From Rhizophagus sp. LPA8_4_AMF (Eukaryota; Glomeromycota; Glomeromycetes; Glomerales; Glomeraceae), in the NCBI GenBank assembly GCA_021464525.1, contig JADRCO010000330.1, positions 1 to 37,664 on the forward strand: 37,664 bases of DNA, in the 5' to 3' direction. Below the pieces are notes generated by a model, which saw only the letters and a list, made by a program, of their open reading frames with translations, was not told where the DNA came from and searched no databases. Shown here piece by piece: positions 11,530 through 23,069 of this stretch. Each line of letters starts with the position of its first letter. Positions within the stretch are counted from its first letter, which is position 1. The position numbers were made by a program, and so were the translations under genes.

Positions 11530-11736
11530 GAGCTAACATTAAAAAAGGCTGTTGTGAAGCTTGAGGGAAAAGAATATGCTGCTGGTCTCACATTTGTGGT
11601 AATTTCACGGGCCTATTCTCTCAAAAATATTCTATTTAGATCATTTTCGTTTGAGAGACTTAATCTCCTCTTCTTATCGATTCTCTCTTGTAACCTTTTA
11701 CATTTTTTGATACGTTTAACTTCTATGATTCTTTGA
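11530..11736 (+). pseudogene. C-terminal fragment of a PIF1-like (Helitron-type) helicase
   Basis: The segment TLKKAVVKLEGKEYAAGLTF followed by VVISRAYSLKNILFRSFSF carries the terminal motif of PIF1-type helicases (normally FVALSRV), which is also the end of Helitron helicase proteins. Homology covers about 11536-11676, and the frame then runs through T-rich non-homologous sequence. Walker motifs and everything upstream are missing. It is a dead scrap of either a Helitron or a host PIF1 duplicate. Confidence 0.65.
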
Positions 11737-11751
11737 ATTAAGCTCAGTAAT

Positions 11752-11812
11752 TTATTTATTTATTATTTTATTTTTATTTTATTTTTTATTCTTAATATGA
11801 AGACAGAAACAG
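11752..11812 (-). mobile_element. LINE 3' tail remnant
   Basis: On the minus strand, ctgtcttcat is followed by an A/T-rich tail of AAAAT and AAAT units. The same arrangement (ctgtcttcat then the tail) ends LINE copy 1 near 8741-8775. This suggests a second copy of that LINE family reduced to its last few dozen bases. Confidence 0.5.
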
Positions 11813-11952
11813 GAACTTTTATTTATTTATGTATTCTTTATTTATAATTAATTCACTTATTATGCTTCTTATTTCATTAGTAAAGAATCTTGAGCAGAAA
11901 ATTTCTTATTTTAAACAAATTAATTGTGGTCGATTTCTAAAATAAATTAAAA

Positions 11953-12003
11953 CACTAGAGCCGTGAAACCCGCTTTGGACCTTTTAACGGTTCCCGTCAC
12001 TAG
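11953..12003. repeat. Short element with cactag at both ends
   Basis: The word cactag occurs at 11953-11958 and 11998-12003. Partly inverted sequences lie just inside (gccgtgaaaccc versus aacggttcccgt). This could be a worn miniature element or chance; nothing codes here. Confidence 0.3.
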
Positions 12004-12928
12004 TAAATAATGTTATCAGGAATACGGGATGGAAAGACAGTATCAATAGAATGGGAAATAAATGAATAGTTTACTCAAAATTTTTTAGGAATCATTAGTG
12101 GAGATAAGAATTATCAAAAGAAGAAATTGATGATCTTACTGAAAAGTATGCTAAGGAAAAGGATGATGTAACGGAAATGATAGAAAATATAAAAAATTAT
12201 ATTTATGATTATCCGAATAATATTAGTAACGATAATCAGAATAGTGATGAAATACAAGAAATTAAAAGATAAATTGCGGGAAGTTCAAGATGAATTACGG
12301 GAAGTTAGAAGGATGTTGGAAAATGGAACAAGAAAAAATTATATAAGAAACGAGTCGAACAAATGAATAAAGATATTTAATTCTTATGTAAAGAAATTAA
12401 ACCTATACGAGAAGATATATATGAATATACTGCAGATAAAGAAGATACAAAGATTATGTTAAAATGATAGATGATAGAAAAATTGATCAATTAAAAAATA
12501 AGAAAAGGTTACAAAATTTAGATAAGTGATAAAATTTGATAATAACAAAGTAAAAATGTTTTCAAAACAATGGGAATATCTTACTTTATTAGAACAACTA
12601 GAAAAGGATGATAAGAATGTCCATGAAAAAATTCGAGAAATAGAACATGTAATGGATATAATTGAAATAAAGAAAATGATTTGATAAAATTGCGTGCTAG
12701 ACAAGAATATACAAAAGAACAATTATTAAAATTGGAAGAAATGCAGAAGGATGAAATTTTAGAAAAATATGCAGACGAAAAGTTTTTTGAGAAACAGGAA
12801 AACTTTATGAAGAAAGTATTGAAAAACTAAGACAACAGAAAAAAGAAATTGTGAGAATTAATTGTGGAATTTAAAAGTATTGCTATTGAGATTATACATG
12901 GGGGCGTAATTATTTCAGATAATTTGGC

Positions 12929-13045
12929 ATTAAGGCGGCGTAATGGTGAAATATATTACACCAAATTTTGGTCGAAAATTCATATGAAAATAGTATTACA
13001 CCGGTGTAATGCCGAATTGGTGTAATGTGCCATAATATTTCGGCA
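12929..13045. repeat. Foldback repeat built on attacacc words
   Basis: A perfect 16-base palindrome attacaccggtgtaat lies at 12995-13010. Flanking it, attacaccaaatt (about 12954) pairs with aattggtgtaat (about 13015), and ggcattaagg with the gccat/cggcatgg region near 13029-13045. The stretch contrasts with the purine-rich DNA around it and is probably a worn miniature inverted-repeat element inserted in the fossil block. Confidence 0.6.
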
Positions 13046-14082
13046 TGGCTTGAACCTAATTCACTCCATATATATATTGGGATAAATACAGATATTAAAC
13101 CAGAAAAAGATTTATTGGAATTTAAGAAACAAGATATCAAAATAAAAGAAGAATTTATTAGAAAAGTACAGAACATGATTGATAGTATGTTATAAAAAGG
13201 ATGTGTTTATTTTGAAATTGACATAAAAAATGTAGAGAAATTTGTAGAAACATTTGGAAGTAGTATACCTTATATCATAACAATAGAATATTTGTTAGGA
13301 TATTTTCAAGAAAAAAAAAATAGGAGAAATTTTATGTTTTATTTACATATTTTTAAGAAACGATATTACAGTTTTATTTTGGGAAATTAGAATTTTACAT
13401 ATAAAATTCGAAGGAAATATCTATAAGGGTTTATAGATATAATTTTAGTAACAGTAATTTTGGAATTTTATTTATTATATGTTGGTATCATAAAAGGATT
13501 ATATGAATATTGTGGAAGTTTATATGAGTTAATAGAATAATCTAGGGATGAAGAAATTAAAAGTATATCTGTTACATACAGATAAATTAGCAAAAGAAAA
13601 GTACAAAACAAGTTGGAAGGTATGGACTAAGAAATAAAGATAATAAAAAAACATACGTTTTAGTTGAAAATGTAGATAAGATAATCGATGTTATAGTAGA
13701 AAATTATCAAAAAGGGAAAGATAATTATGGGACAGAAAGATTTCAATTTGAATTTAAATGTAAAAAATGTAATAAAGGGTTTGAGGTATTAGAGATAAAG
13801 AGATACATTTGAAATATGGAAGAAATAGAAGCTGTTGAAGGATTGTTAGGATTGAGAAAAGTAACAATAGATAAAAAACCAGTAAATAAAAAATCGTTAA
13901 TAAAGATTAGAGATAAAGAAAGTAAATTTAAGCAAAGAAATTTGAAGATGTTCAAAAATTATTGACTACAGGTATCTTTATTAAAGATGGCAAAAAATAT
14001 TGGTGGGATGGCAAAAATGAAGAGATGATATATATATCTAAGGTTTCGATAAATAGTTTTGAGAGACAAATTGGTCTTAAAA

Positions 14083-14465
14083 GATAAAAATGAGTAATTA
14101 TTCTTCTTCTGTTTGATAAAATATATATTTCTATTATTTGTCTGTTCAAATAATTTTTGTGATACTCTTACTTTACGATACAAATAATTTCTTTTCCGAG
14201 TCATTGGAGCGTAATACATTTCGCGGTCTTGCAATTTTTCTATTCTTTCTTGTACAACTTCCTCTCTTTTAAACCACATATTTTTTATGTAATTAACCAC
14301 TCCCCGTGGAATAATTTTTCTTTCTTTAATCAATTGATTCTTTTCCCCTTTAACAATTCTTGCTTTAATTAATAAACTTTGCCATCCTTCTTCCGTTTCA
14401 TCATCTGAATCTAATGCCATCAATTCTAATTCAAATTTTTGGATTTTATTTCGTAATCTAAACAA
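14083..14465 (-). pseudogene. Reverse-strand coiled-coil relic in the fossil block
   Basis: A minus-strand frame starting at 14465 encodes a charged helical stretch (RIVKGEKNQLIKERK, EEVVQERIEKLQDRE, MTRKRNYLYRK). It converges with a plus-strand frame ending at about 14087, so the distal part of the minus frame is only antisense. No family is recognised. It belongs in composition with the surrounding fossil material. Confidence 0.35.
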
Positions 14466-15328
14466 TTTTCTATAATATTTTCATATTTAATATTTCTAAT
14501 AATAATTTTTCTCTTTTCTCAGCTGCGTCCTTCATTTGTTGTCAAATCACAACACTTTTTTGTTTAATTGTTCCATTTTTCATAAATTTTTGATTTTCAT
14601 CAATTTCTATTCTGGATTTTAACTAAAATTTTATTAAAACGTTATTTTAACATATTTATAATTTTTTATTTCTCTCTTATCATTACTTCCCTTACAAAAT
14701 AATTCATGATATGAAACTTTCTACAATAATTATCGTATTTTTATCTTTATTTCGAAAATTTTCATATAAAACAGAATCAATTAACCAATCTAGCATTTCT
14801 TTACTTTGATATTCTGACCCATTTTTTATTATATATAATATGTACAATAATCTTTTTATTGTCTGTATCAACATTTTTTACAACTATAATTATTGCTTTT
14901 ACATAATCTTGATCATATGAAGATATATTTTAATTAGTATATATTGGAAATTTATTGAAAAATGAGTAAAAATAATTATTATAATAATTTTAAAAGTAAT
15001 AGATATATGGTTGGTTAGAAGATTATAAGATTATTAATTATGATGCAATATTTGTAAATTGTTGATGGATAGATGTAAATAAAAGATAATAAGATAATCT
15101 TAAGATTAGATATGAGTCATTGAGTCATAATGATTGGTTACTCCTACGGAACTGTAATTTGCATCCCGTGACAGTGGGATCGACACTTATTTATGTGAGT
15201 GCATGTGACGTTCATGAGGGTTTTCCATAAAGATTAATGATTATCATAGATAATTAAAATTAAAAAAAAAAAAATGAATTTTGTTAGTTTGATAATAACT
15301 AAAATAATCTTACAAATAGTTTGATATA

Positions 15329-15655
15329 ATGAGTAATCGAAAAAAACGAAATGTGCTTGCAGATATTTATAAAAAGTTTAGTGAAGATGAAGAATATGAC
15401 CAAAATTTAAAAGAAGCGATTAACGAAGTAGAAAAAATGGCAAGAGAAATAAAAAGATTACAGGATGAAGAACATGAAAAACAAAAAGAAATCTGGAGAA
15501 TCCAGAAAAGTAAAGAAAGAATTGCTAAAGTAATTAAAGATAAAGAAGAAGCTTTAAATTCTTTTTTAGAAGGTCAGAGAGCACAGTTATCAATCGAACA
15601 GTTTGGGAGCTTGCTCGAAAAATTAAATCAACTGGATACCGAAATGGACGAATAA
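15329..15655 (+). CDS. 108-residue coiled-coil protein, whole frame within the fossil block
   Basis: The start is ATG at 15329, just after an A-rich leader. The product is almost entirely helical and charged: a Lys/Arg-rich start (MSNRKKRNVLADIYKKFSED), then Glu/Lys heptads through KEAINEVEKMAREIKRLQDE, and an acidic end (LDTEMDE). There is no signal peptide or membrane segment. This is the longest whole frame in the block. Function is unknown; coiled-coil shape is all that can be claimed. It may be a surviving gene or the least decayed relic. Confidence 0.45.
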   Translation: MSNRKKRNVLADIYKKFSEDEEYDQNLKEAINEVEKMAREIKRLQDEEHEKQKEIWRIQKSKERIAKVIKDKEEALNSFLEGQRAQLSIEQFGSLLEKLNQLDTEMDE

Positions 15656-15876
15656 AATATCGAGTAACGTATAAAAGATGGGATTATTTAGAGTATGAAG
15701 AATGGGATAGACATAAAATGAAATATATTAGTAATGGTACTGTAAGACAAGAACCATATTTTTAATATTAATTATAAAGTTTAGACGAATAATTTTATGT
15801 TTATAATTAATTAAATTTGTATAAATATGAATGATTTTATTTTGATATTTAATAAAGTTTTGGTTTTTTGAATTAA

Positions 15877-16146
15877 ATGAATAATTTACCAAATGAATTA
15901 ATACAGAAAATATTAGGATATATAGATCCTGTAACATTATTTAGAATTGTGAGAATTAGTGACCAATATAAATTTGGAATATGTGTAAATCGAGAATCAT
16001 ATAGTTTTTATTGTTTGGAACAGAAATATTTTCCAAAGATAAATGTATATGTTACAAATAAAGGAGAAACATGTGAAATTATAAAATGGTTAGAAAAAGA
16101 TGTTCATACTAGATTAGATCACATTGAAAATCGATTACGTATGTAA
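15877..16146 (+). CDS. 89-residue F-box-like protein
   Basis: The N-terminus NNLPNELIQKILGYIDPVTL matches the first helices of an F-box (Leu-Pro-x-Glu-Leu, then Ile-Leu-x-Tyr-Ile-Asp-Pro). The later tryptophan-containing part of the motif is not evident. The remainder is mixed charged and aromatic sequence ending HIENRLRM. F-box proteins couple substrates to SKP1-CUL1 ubiquitin ligases; short intronless F-box proteins occur both in expanded eukaryotic families and in giant viruses. Its frame is whole and follows the coiled-coil frame by about 220 bases on the same strand. Confidence 0.4.
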   Translation: MNNLPNELIQKILGYIDPVTLFRIVRISDQYKFGICVNRESYSFYCLEQKYFPKINVYVTNKGETCEIIKWLEKDVHTRLDHIENRLRM

Positions 16147-16318
16147 ATATACAAGAAAAATTTAAAATTAATAGGGATATCCAAGTATGTTTTAAATTCC
16201 AAGGATATTATAAAGATATTTTTCAAGAAGAGATTAATTATTATAAAAAGGGGTGTTTATGAAAATTAGTGGTAAAATAAAATAAAGGATTGAGAATAAA
16301 ATTTGAAAATTTTACAAA

Positions 16319-16513
16319 ATGAATGAACGATCATTAGTATATTTAAATATCGATTATAAGAAATTTTTTAGAGAAATAAAGGGTTTAGTTTCAGAAATAG
16401 AAGGATTACAGATAGAAAAAAGAAATGGTATTTGCGTAAATGATTTAAATATATTAATAAATGAAAAGAAACAGTATTGGAAGATAAATATAGAAAATTG
16501 GACTCTTTTTTAG
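16319..16513 (+). CDS. Short hypothetical helical frame
   Basis: The frame encodes 64 residues (MNERSLVYLNIDYKKFFREI onward), charged and helical. Similar A/G-rich relics follow to about 16970. No family is recognised. It may simply be a surviving piece of a longer broken coiled-coil gene. Confidence 0.25.
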   Translation: MNERSLVYLNIDYKKFFREIKGLVSEIEGLQIEKRNGICVNDLNILINEKKQYWKINIENWTLF

Positions 16514-17225
16514 ACAGATTGAGACAGGATGTAAAAAGGTTCGAAGAAAATTTGATAGACAGTTTAATTTTGAGCAAGGGCGAGAAATGTTACAACAAGG
16601 GAAGTAATTACAAGAAAAAAGTATAAAAGGATGTTGTATGGAATAGATAAAATAATATTGTAGTTCAGAAATCGAGAATTAAAAAATGGTAGAAGAAAAT
16701 AAAGAAATATTAAAAAATGAAATAAGAGAAATTATGGAATTAAGAAAAATAAATAAAGTAAGAGAAGAAACGTTACAAAAAATAAAATATTAGAAGGAAA
16801 AATAAATAAAAATAGTGAAGGAAGACCGATATTAGAAGAAATTTGTGGTAAAAAAAGAATTAGAAATAGAAATAGAAGCAAATAATATTGAAAATAAGAT
16901 AAATAAATTTAAGAAAAAAAATATAGTAAGAATAAAATATATTTAAAATATGAAAAGGAAATTAAAATAGAAATACGAGGTAATGGATATTATTATTGTG
17001 GGTATTATTAAAATAATTGATTATAGGAATGTAAATTATCGTTTTGTGTAATGGTTATAGTTATAAATATGTATGTAATAGTAGTTTGTAAATGTTATAG
17101 TTTTTAATAAAAAATGGATTTATTAAGACAACTGTATAATTTATTTGTTACGATAATTTTATATTGTCAAATAAAGAATTATTATATTAGTAAACGAACT
17201 CAAAAGAGTATGAGAATAAATATCA

Positions 17226-17328
17226 ATGCCAGGAGGAAAAGTTGAAAATGATGAAACATTTGAAAATGCGGCAATAAGAGAAGTTTATGAAGAAGTTAAT
17301 CGAGTAGAAGATATCACTGAAAAAGATA
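17226..17328 (+). pseudogene. Nudix hydrolase fragment interrupted by a miniature element
   Basis: The frame opens MPGGKVENDETFENAAIREV and continues YEEVN, which fits the Nudix box G-x5-E-x7-RE-U-x-EE with the final glycine replaced by Asn. Nudix enzymes hydrolyse nucleoside diphosphate derivatives, including mRNA caps in some giant viruses. The N-terminal part normally preceding the box is not in this frame. About 100 bases in, coding sequence runs into the inverted-repeat element at 17329-17468. The gene is broken; origin as for the surrounding block. Confidence 0.65.
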
Positions 17329-17468
17329 TACCGTATACATCAGAAATTAAGCACCCTTTTTTTTACCGTAATTCCGGCCAGGAACGGAATAATGTAGGCC
17401 AAAATTTTCATAATTCTGGCCAGGGGTGCTTATTTTCGGGGGGTGCTTAATTTCTGATGTATACGGTA
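17329..17468. mobile_element. 140-bp MITE with perfect 28-bp inverted ends
   Basis: Bases 17329-17356 and 17441-17468 are exact reverse complements (taccgtatac at the outside, taagcaccc at the inside). TA lies at both outer limits and may be the target duplication, as in Tc1/mariner relatives. The interior repeats gccagg words (attccggccagg, attctggccagg). Perfect ends suggest a recent insertion, and it lies inside the Nudix relic. Confidence 0.9.
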
Positions 17469-17589
17469 ATTGGAAATTTTATTGATGATATAATACGTTT
17501 AAAGGAAAAGATAAAAAAGATAAAAATTATGTAGTAACTTATGTAAAGAAAATAAAAAATAAACGGTAATTAGGAAACATGTCATGTAC

Positions 17590-18110
17590 GTTGACCCTTT
17601 ATGTAGTGTACGATGATCTTTTGCTACGTACGTATGTACATACTGTACATGGCAAATAAATAATATATATTAAATCAAAACGTACGTACGTATGAAAGAA
17701 ATAAGAGACCAAACACAAATGATAAGGCGCAGCCGCAGTAACTATGCTACACTTCGTAACCATCAAAAAACGTCCCGAAAAATCATGTGATATTTTTTAT
17801 CACCAGCATCACGCCCTCCACTTTTCGTTTTTCACTAAATATTCTGGGAACTTCCAAATTTTTTCAGCAGTGAAAAATCTATTCGTCACTTGCCATATGT
17901 CACATGTGCGCCACACTTAATGCCAGCAAAATCTGTAATGCCGGCCATTTCGTGACATTTTTGATGGGAATCATGGCCGTGTTGTATCGTTATACACTTA
18001 TACATATGGTTAATATACGTACGTACAAAAATATGTTTGTCATGTTGTACAATCACAAAATCAACGTATAATGCACTACATACATAGGTGTCTATACATA
18101 ACATCTTTTC
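17590..18110. other. Composition island with clustered acgtacgt words
   Basis: This stretch lacks the purine bias of its flanks and is richer in C and G. Copies of cgtacgta occur at about 17626, 17681 and 18016, along with gtacat words and cgcagccgcag. No coherent protein is visible. It may be another inserted element or a former regulatory region. Confidence 0.35.
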
Positions 18111-19322
18111 TATATAATCAAAAATAAAAATATTAATGATATGCAACAAGTAACGGAAAAACGATATAATGATATTATTGATATTAATCAGAAGAAAAAA
18201 TTAAATGGTATTGGGAAAAAGAAGTTAATGTTATTCAAAAAGAATTAATAGATTCCTTTTATGAAGGAGTTTTAACATTGTTTAATAAAAAAACGGATTG
18301 AAATTTTTACATTAAAAGGAAAGAAAGGTGTTGTAAAAACTACAATAATTAAAGAATTTAAAAAATCGTAAAAAGTTAAAATAAATATTGAAGTAATGTG
18401 AGATGTAGATTATGATGATGAATATTATATTATTATTGGAAGATCAGATATGATTCAAAATGGAATTCAATACGGAAAAGTAGGAACAAGACGAATGATT
18501 ATTAATAATCCAGGATTTATGCCTGCACAAGGAAGAAAAAGTTTAAAAATTATAGTACAAGAATTAAATTTAATGGAAATTCAGAAATTGGAGAAATTAA
18601 ATATGTTAGAAAAACAGATTTTTGATTAGAAGAATGGGCAGAAATTGGAGGAATTTTTCATACTCCATTTAGTGAAGATGCATAAAAATATAGGATGGTT
18701 GAAGATATAATTAAAAGTGAATATGAAGATCGTAGTAAATTTTATTAAAAAAGAATACCGTTAACAAGAAAACAAATTATAGCGGTAATAGAATTATTAG
18801 AAGATAAAAAGTATGAAACAAAGCAAGAAGGTCTTATGAAAGTAATTTTTGAAAATAGAGATAAAACAAATATAGAAACTTTAATACCTGAAGATATCGG
18901 AGAACGAGAATATTATAATAATTTAAAGAAGAGAAAGATATGGTAAAAGAAATAGAAAATATGGATTTGGAGGAAAATCAAGGAAATATAAATTTGAAGG
19001 AGATATTGAAATAGAAGAATTAGAACAAAAACTTAATGTTATGGAAATATTAGTAAATGATTTGGGAATACATGATATTCGAGGAAAAGGGAAAAGATGG
19101 AAGATAAAACAACTGAAAAGGGGGATGTTAAATATCCATTAGAAGAATTTAAAGGGCATTGTATGGGGAATGGTTTACCATTTGATAAAATTTTAACGGA
19201 AGTGTGTGATTTGAAAGAGAAATTAGAAAAGAAAAGGAAATTAAATAACGATAGTGAGAATAGTGATAATGATTAAAAATTATTATAAATGTAGAATAAT
19301 GAAAAAATAATGTAAACAAAAA

Positions 19323-19505
19323 ATGAATGTAATATTAGAATTTGATAATAAAGAAATTATAAGAAAAATTATTGACCCAACAATTAAAGATATTTTACAA
19401 AATGGTCTAACTGTTTATAGGATAAATGCCTTAAATAAAAAAGGAATTGTTAAAAGAAAATCAAATGCGTTTTTTGTATTAAGGAAAGAGATTATTAGAA
19501 CTTAG
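19323..19505 (+). CDS. 60-residue hypothetical frame at the end of the fossil block
   Basis: The frame begins MNVILEFDNKEIIRKIIDPT and includes QNGLTVYRINALNKKGIVKR. It is basic, with no membrane segment or known motif. It comes after a longer broken stretch (18132-19275) that contains frames such as NPGFMPAQGRKS. Function is unknown, and it may be a remnant. Confidence 0.25.
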   Translation: MNVILEFDNKEIIRKIIDPTIKDILQNGLTVYRINALNKKGIVKRKSNAFFVLRKEIIRT

Positions 19506-19604
19506 AAGAAAAAAAGGATGTACAGTAAAAATGATACAACTAGGAAAACGGAAACCGTTGACGCTTATTTCTTTTTTTATTAAAAAAAAATTGATTAAAA
19601 ATAC

Positions 19605-19633
19605 GTAACACCAAATAAAATAAGTAGTGTTAC
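19605..19633. repeat. Small hairpin
   Basis: The arms gtaacac and gtgttac flank a loop of about 15 A/T-rich bases. A second short inverted sequence, gtccttcgctacgctccggac, lies at about 19772. Neither is followed by a clear T-run terminator, and no gene abuts them. Confidence 0.4.
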
Positions 19634-20008
19634 AAAATCGTCAGTGAAAGGCGATACACTGAAAAAAGGAAAAAACAGGGTAATTAGTGAGGTGACGTCA
19701 GCGGATGGACGGAAGGAAAATTTCATGGGTTAATCCAAAATCATTAATTCGTTATAAATGCTCTACAATATAAAGTCCTTCGCTACGCTCCGGACAATTA
19801 AGTGAAATAATGAAAGAATCGTGGAAAATATGGAAGTAAGAATTGATAGAAAAAATTAAAAAGGAGCGGAAAGAATATGAAAAAATGATACAAAGATGGG
19901 AAAAAATGAAAATTATAATATAATAAAAATGATTATAGCGCAAGTGCAAAGACCTAAAAAGAAAAGGAGATTCTGATTTAGAATATATGTATGTGGTTGT
20001 AACGATAA

Positions 20009-20188
20009 TCGTATTTCGCAAAGGTTTCTTCTAAAAACGAATTTGTAGCAGTAAGCAGAGAGCCATTCCTGCTAGGGATTAATAAAGTTAAAATTAATGA
20101 AGAACTTCTTAAAAATGAAGTATCTTCATTAATTGCAACAATTCGTGGAATGTTGCTAGAAAAGCGGGCATATACACGTATTACGTGA
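20009..20188 (+). pseudogene. Unrecognised exon-like frame
   Basis: A 59-codon open stretch reads KVSSKNEFVAVSREPFLLGI then NKVKINEELLKNEVSSLIAT and ends RAYTRIT. Its amino-acid mix is protein-like (Gly, Val, Arg, Pro present), unlike the surrounding AT-rich DNA. A possible acceptor (gcaaag) precedes it. There is no start codon or promoter in view. It is most likely a stray exon or a transposon-protein scrap; no family is named. Confidence 0.3.
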
Positions 20189-23069
20189 TGTTATATTATC
20201 CTTTTCATTTTTTTTTTTTTGTGTATTTCACTTCATAATTACAGCCGTACTGTAACCCACAACTTATTGTTATTTGTCCTCATCATGTGAAAATTATGAT
20301 GCATTCTTGATCTGATAACGGGAATTTCCGTAATTGTGAACTTCATCCACGGCGATGACTCATATCAATGATTATTTTATTTTTGGTAAAATGTTTGCTT
20401 ATTAGGTTAGCTTTACATGACGTTTATATTATTAGCTTTCAGAAAAAAAAAAAATTTCCATTCTCGCTCTTTCTAAATCATCTAAAAAAAAAAAAATTTT
20501 TTTTTTCTTTATATAAAACTATTTTCTATATTAAATGTATATTTTTATAAAAGATTATTATTTAAAATGATAACTGTTGAAAAATTATTAAAATTCAATA
20601 TATATATTTAAAACTTTACTGAGAATATTCGTGTAAAGAAAAAGAAGTTATATTTTACATAAAAGATAATTACATTATTATAATTTCCTAACTATTTTAA
20701 AATATATGAGAGTAAAATATACATTCTTCAAAAGAAATATTTTTACTTATTATATAATTCCTAATTTTATATTTTTATATTTTTATATACCGTAATTCCT
20801 GATTTTAATAATCTTTCTTTTCATCATCATCATCAACAACTTATTCTTTTATTATCAACTATTTCAAGATAAATTAAAAGATATTTTGGAACAATACAAA
20901 TTATCTTATTATAATTAATTATGCCTCTTTAAAACAATGAAATATATTTAAATTGTATTTCATTAATAATCTTCCTAAATATTTTCTTTAATGATCGATT
21001 TTCTTAAAAATATTTAATATTTCTTATCAAAATCTTGTTCCCTATCATTGTCTATCAAACCGACATGGATGGGGAAGCTTACATTTATATTTCTCGTGTG
21101 GGCCATCGCAGTACACAAGAGCCAAGGAAAATTCAAAAAGTTTACTAGGATGTTTATTCGTCATCTCTATTATTTAAAATATATTACTGCAGTGAACTAA
21201 TGAACAATAATGCTGATTTGTTCATGAATTCAACATGGGTTGAAAATTAAATTCAAATTATCCCTTTGATGGTAAAATTTCATGAATTTTTAGTAAAATT
21301 ACTTGCAAGACCATTAAAATTATTATTATTATTATAATTATTATCATTAAAAATATTTGAATCTCATTATTTACATGATTTAAATTTCTTTAAAAAAAAA
21401 ATCATTTTAACATTCTTTTCTTTTTTTATTTACAAAAAATTTATAATGATTTTTAATCAAAAATTCGTCATTTTTATTTACATTTATCAAACCTTGTTCA
21501 ATAATCAAATGAAAAAAAAAAAATTTTTTTGTAAAACAAATAGAACAAAATCAACAAAATAATACCTTTTATATAATTAAAAATAATCTATCTTAATATT
21601 CATCATTCTTTTAATTATTATTTTTATCTTTGAAATATTTAATAATATAAATTATCCAATTTAAATAATAACAATTTCCCTTAATTTCATAAAATTTAAC
21701 CTTTAAAATATATTTTTATAGTTCGTTTCCAAATTTATTATATAAAATCAAATTTTACTCTTAATTTTACATTTCAGAATTTGAAATAATCACAAAAAGA
21801 ATGTTTTTCTAATATTTTTAGAAATTTAATATTTTTTTAATTTTAATATTAAAACAACCCATAATTTTTATTATAATAATCTGTATAATTATGGAGGAAC
21901 AAATTTAAATTTAATTTAAAGAGTCGGACCATTAATTATGAAAAAAATTACTTTATAAACGCGTAAGTATCATTTAATTTTAACATTATTTTATCAAATT
22001 TTTTTTAAAATTAATAAATTAATTCATTATTTCACTTTTAGCTTTTAAAAGTAAACAAGAAATTTCACATGAAGGTTGACTTTTGGTTAAAAAAAACATA
22101 TTTATGGAAAGTATTGAAATATCCAAAGATATAAAGTATCAGATATTTACCTTTCTTAACCTATTGGATAATTTAATACCAGCAACCCTAGATATATATA
22201 TTTCGAAAAAACCATTTTATTTTAATATTAAAACTATAAATGAAAATTTTATTATTTTTAATTTATAAAATTCTATTTCAAATATTTAAAAAACATTTAC
22301 AAAAAATTTTCATATATTAAATAGTCTTTATATATAATCTTTTTCCATCACCATCATCATAATAAATACCTTTTCCTCTGCTTTGAATATAAATATTAGA
22401 CTTGATATAATTTACAATTTATATGATAATATTATAATTTATATGATAATGAGTAAACATTCTTATTTAATATAATTTATAAAAGATTTACTGCTTATAT
22501 ATTTATTATATAGAACTTATTTCACTATACTTATTTCCTGATAAAACTCAGCTGGAGCTATTTACAGATGATGAATACATCCTCATAATCAGTGGGAAAC
22601 ACAAATAAATCAATTTCAGTGGGAATTGGTTAAAGACAAAGGAAAAAAGGTAGTTGGAGAATTTTTATGCAAGACGATAAAGTCAATAACTCATTATCAT
22701 ATATTGTAAAGAATTCAAAAAGAAGCTTAACCACAAAAAAAAATCTTTATATTTATAAAATAATGCTGAAAGAAAAAATTTTAGGAGATCCAAGATACAA
22801 TGTTAAGTCAAAAAATAATATGTAAATATTTATAATAAATTTTTACCATTTTATCAACATCACTACATGATTTATATTAAAAAGTGAAAAAAAAAGTTTA
22901 TAAAAACACGAAATTGGTTAAAGCAATGGATTCACATTACCAGATAGAAGAAATCGCAACATGCATTTATAGAGTCTGATTGAGAATATATTAATAAAGT
23001 AGACATAGAGAAAATTACTTTCATTAGTTCATATACGAAGGATTACGGAGGGTGGCTTAATGTAGAATG
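20189..23069. other. AT-rich intergenic desert
   Basis: No supported gene. It holds homopolymer A/T runs (20443-20510, 21511-21530), simple repeats (TTA)n near 21325 and CATCATCAT near 20824 and 22350, and a local duplication of aatttatatgataat at about 22417-22455. Small open frames here (for example 20368-20550 and 22083-22268) are low complexity. Confidence 0.6.

Larger units (their letters stand above)
12009..19505 (+). pseudogene. Purine-rich intronless fossil coding block, possibly of giant-virus type
   Basis: Across about 7.5 kb the plus strand is rich in A and G and carries many consecutive Lys/Glu/Ile/Asn-rich frames without recognisable introns, one after another with short gaps. 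One stretch around 14083-14465 runs the other way. Recognisable parts are coiled coils, an F-box-like start, a Nudix box and a CxxC pair (KCKKCNKGFE, about 13755-13785). The block is broken in many places and hosts at least two younger miniature elements, so it is old and dead. Dense intronless genes differ sharply from the multi-exon host genes. Endogenised nucleocytoviruses are known in Rhizophagus genomes, but no viral hallmark gene is seen, so this origin is a hypothesis. Confidence 0.35.

Noticed and set aside
17886-18149. Minus-strand frame of 87 residues in the acgtacgt-rich island
   Set aside because: Composition is Cys/His/Ile-rich without motif, and nothing supports translation.
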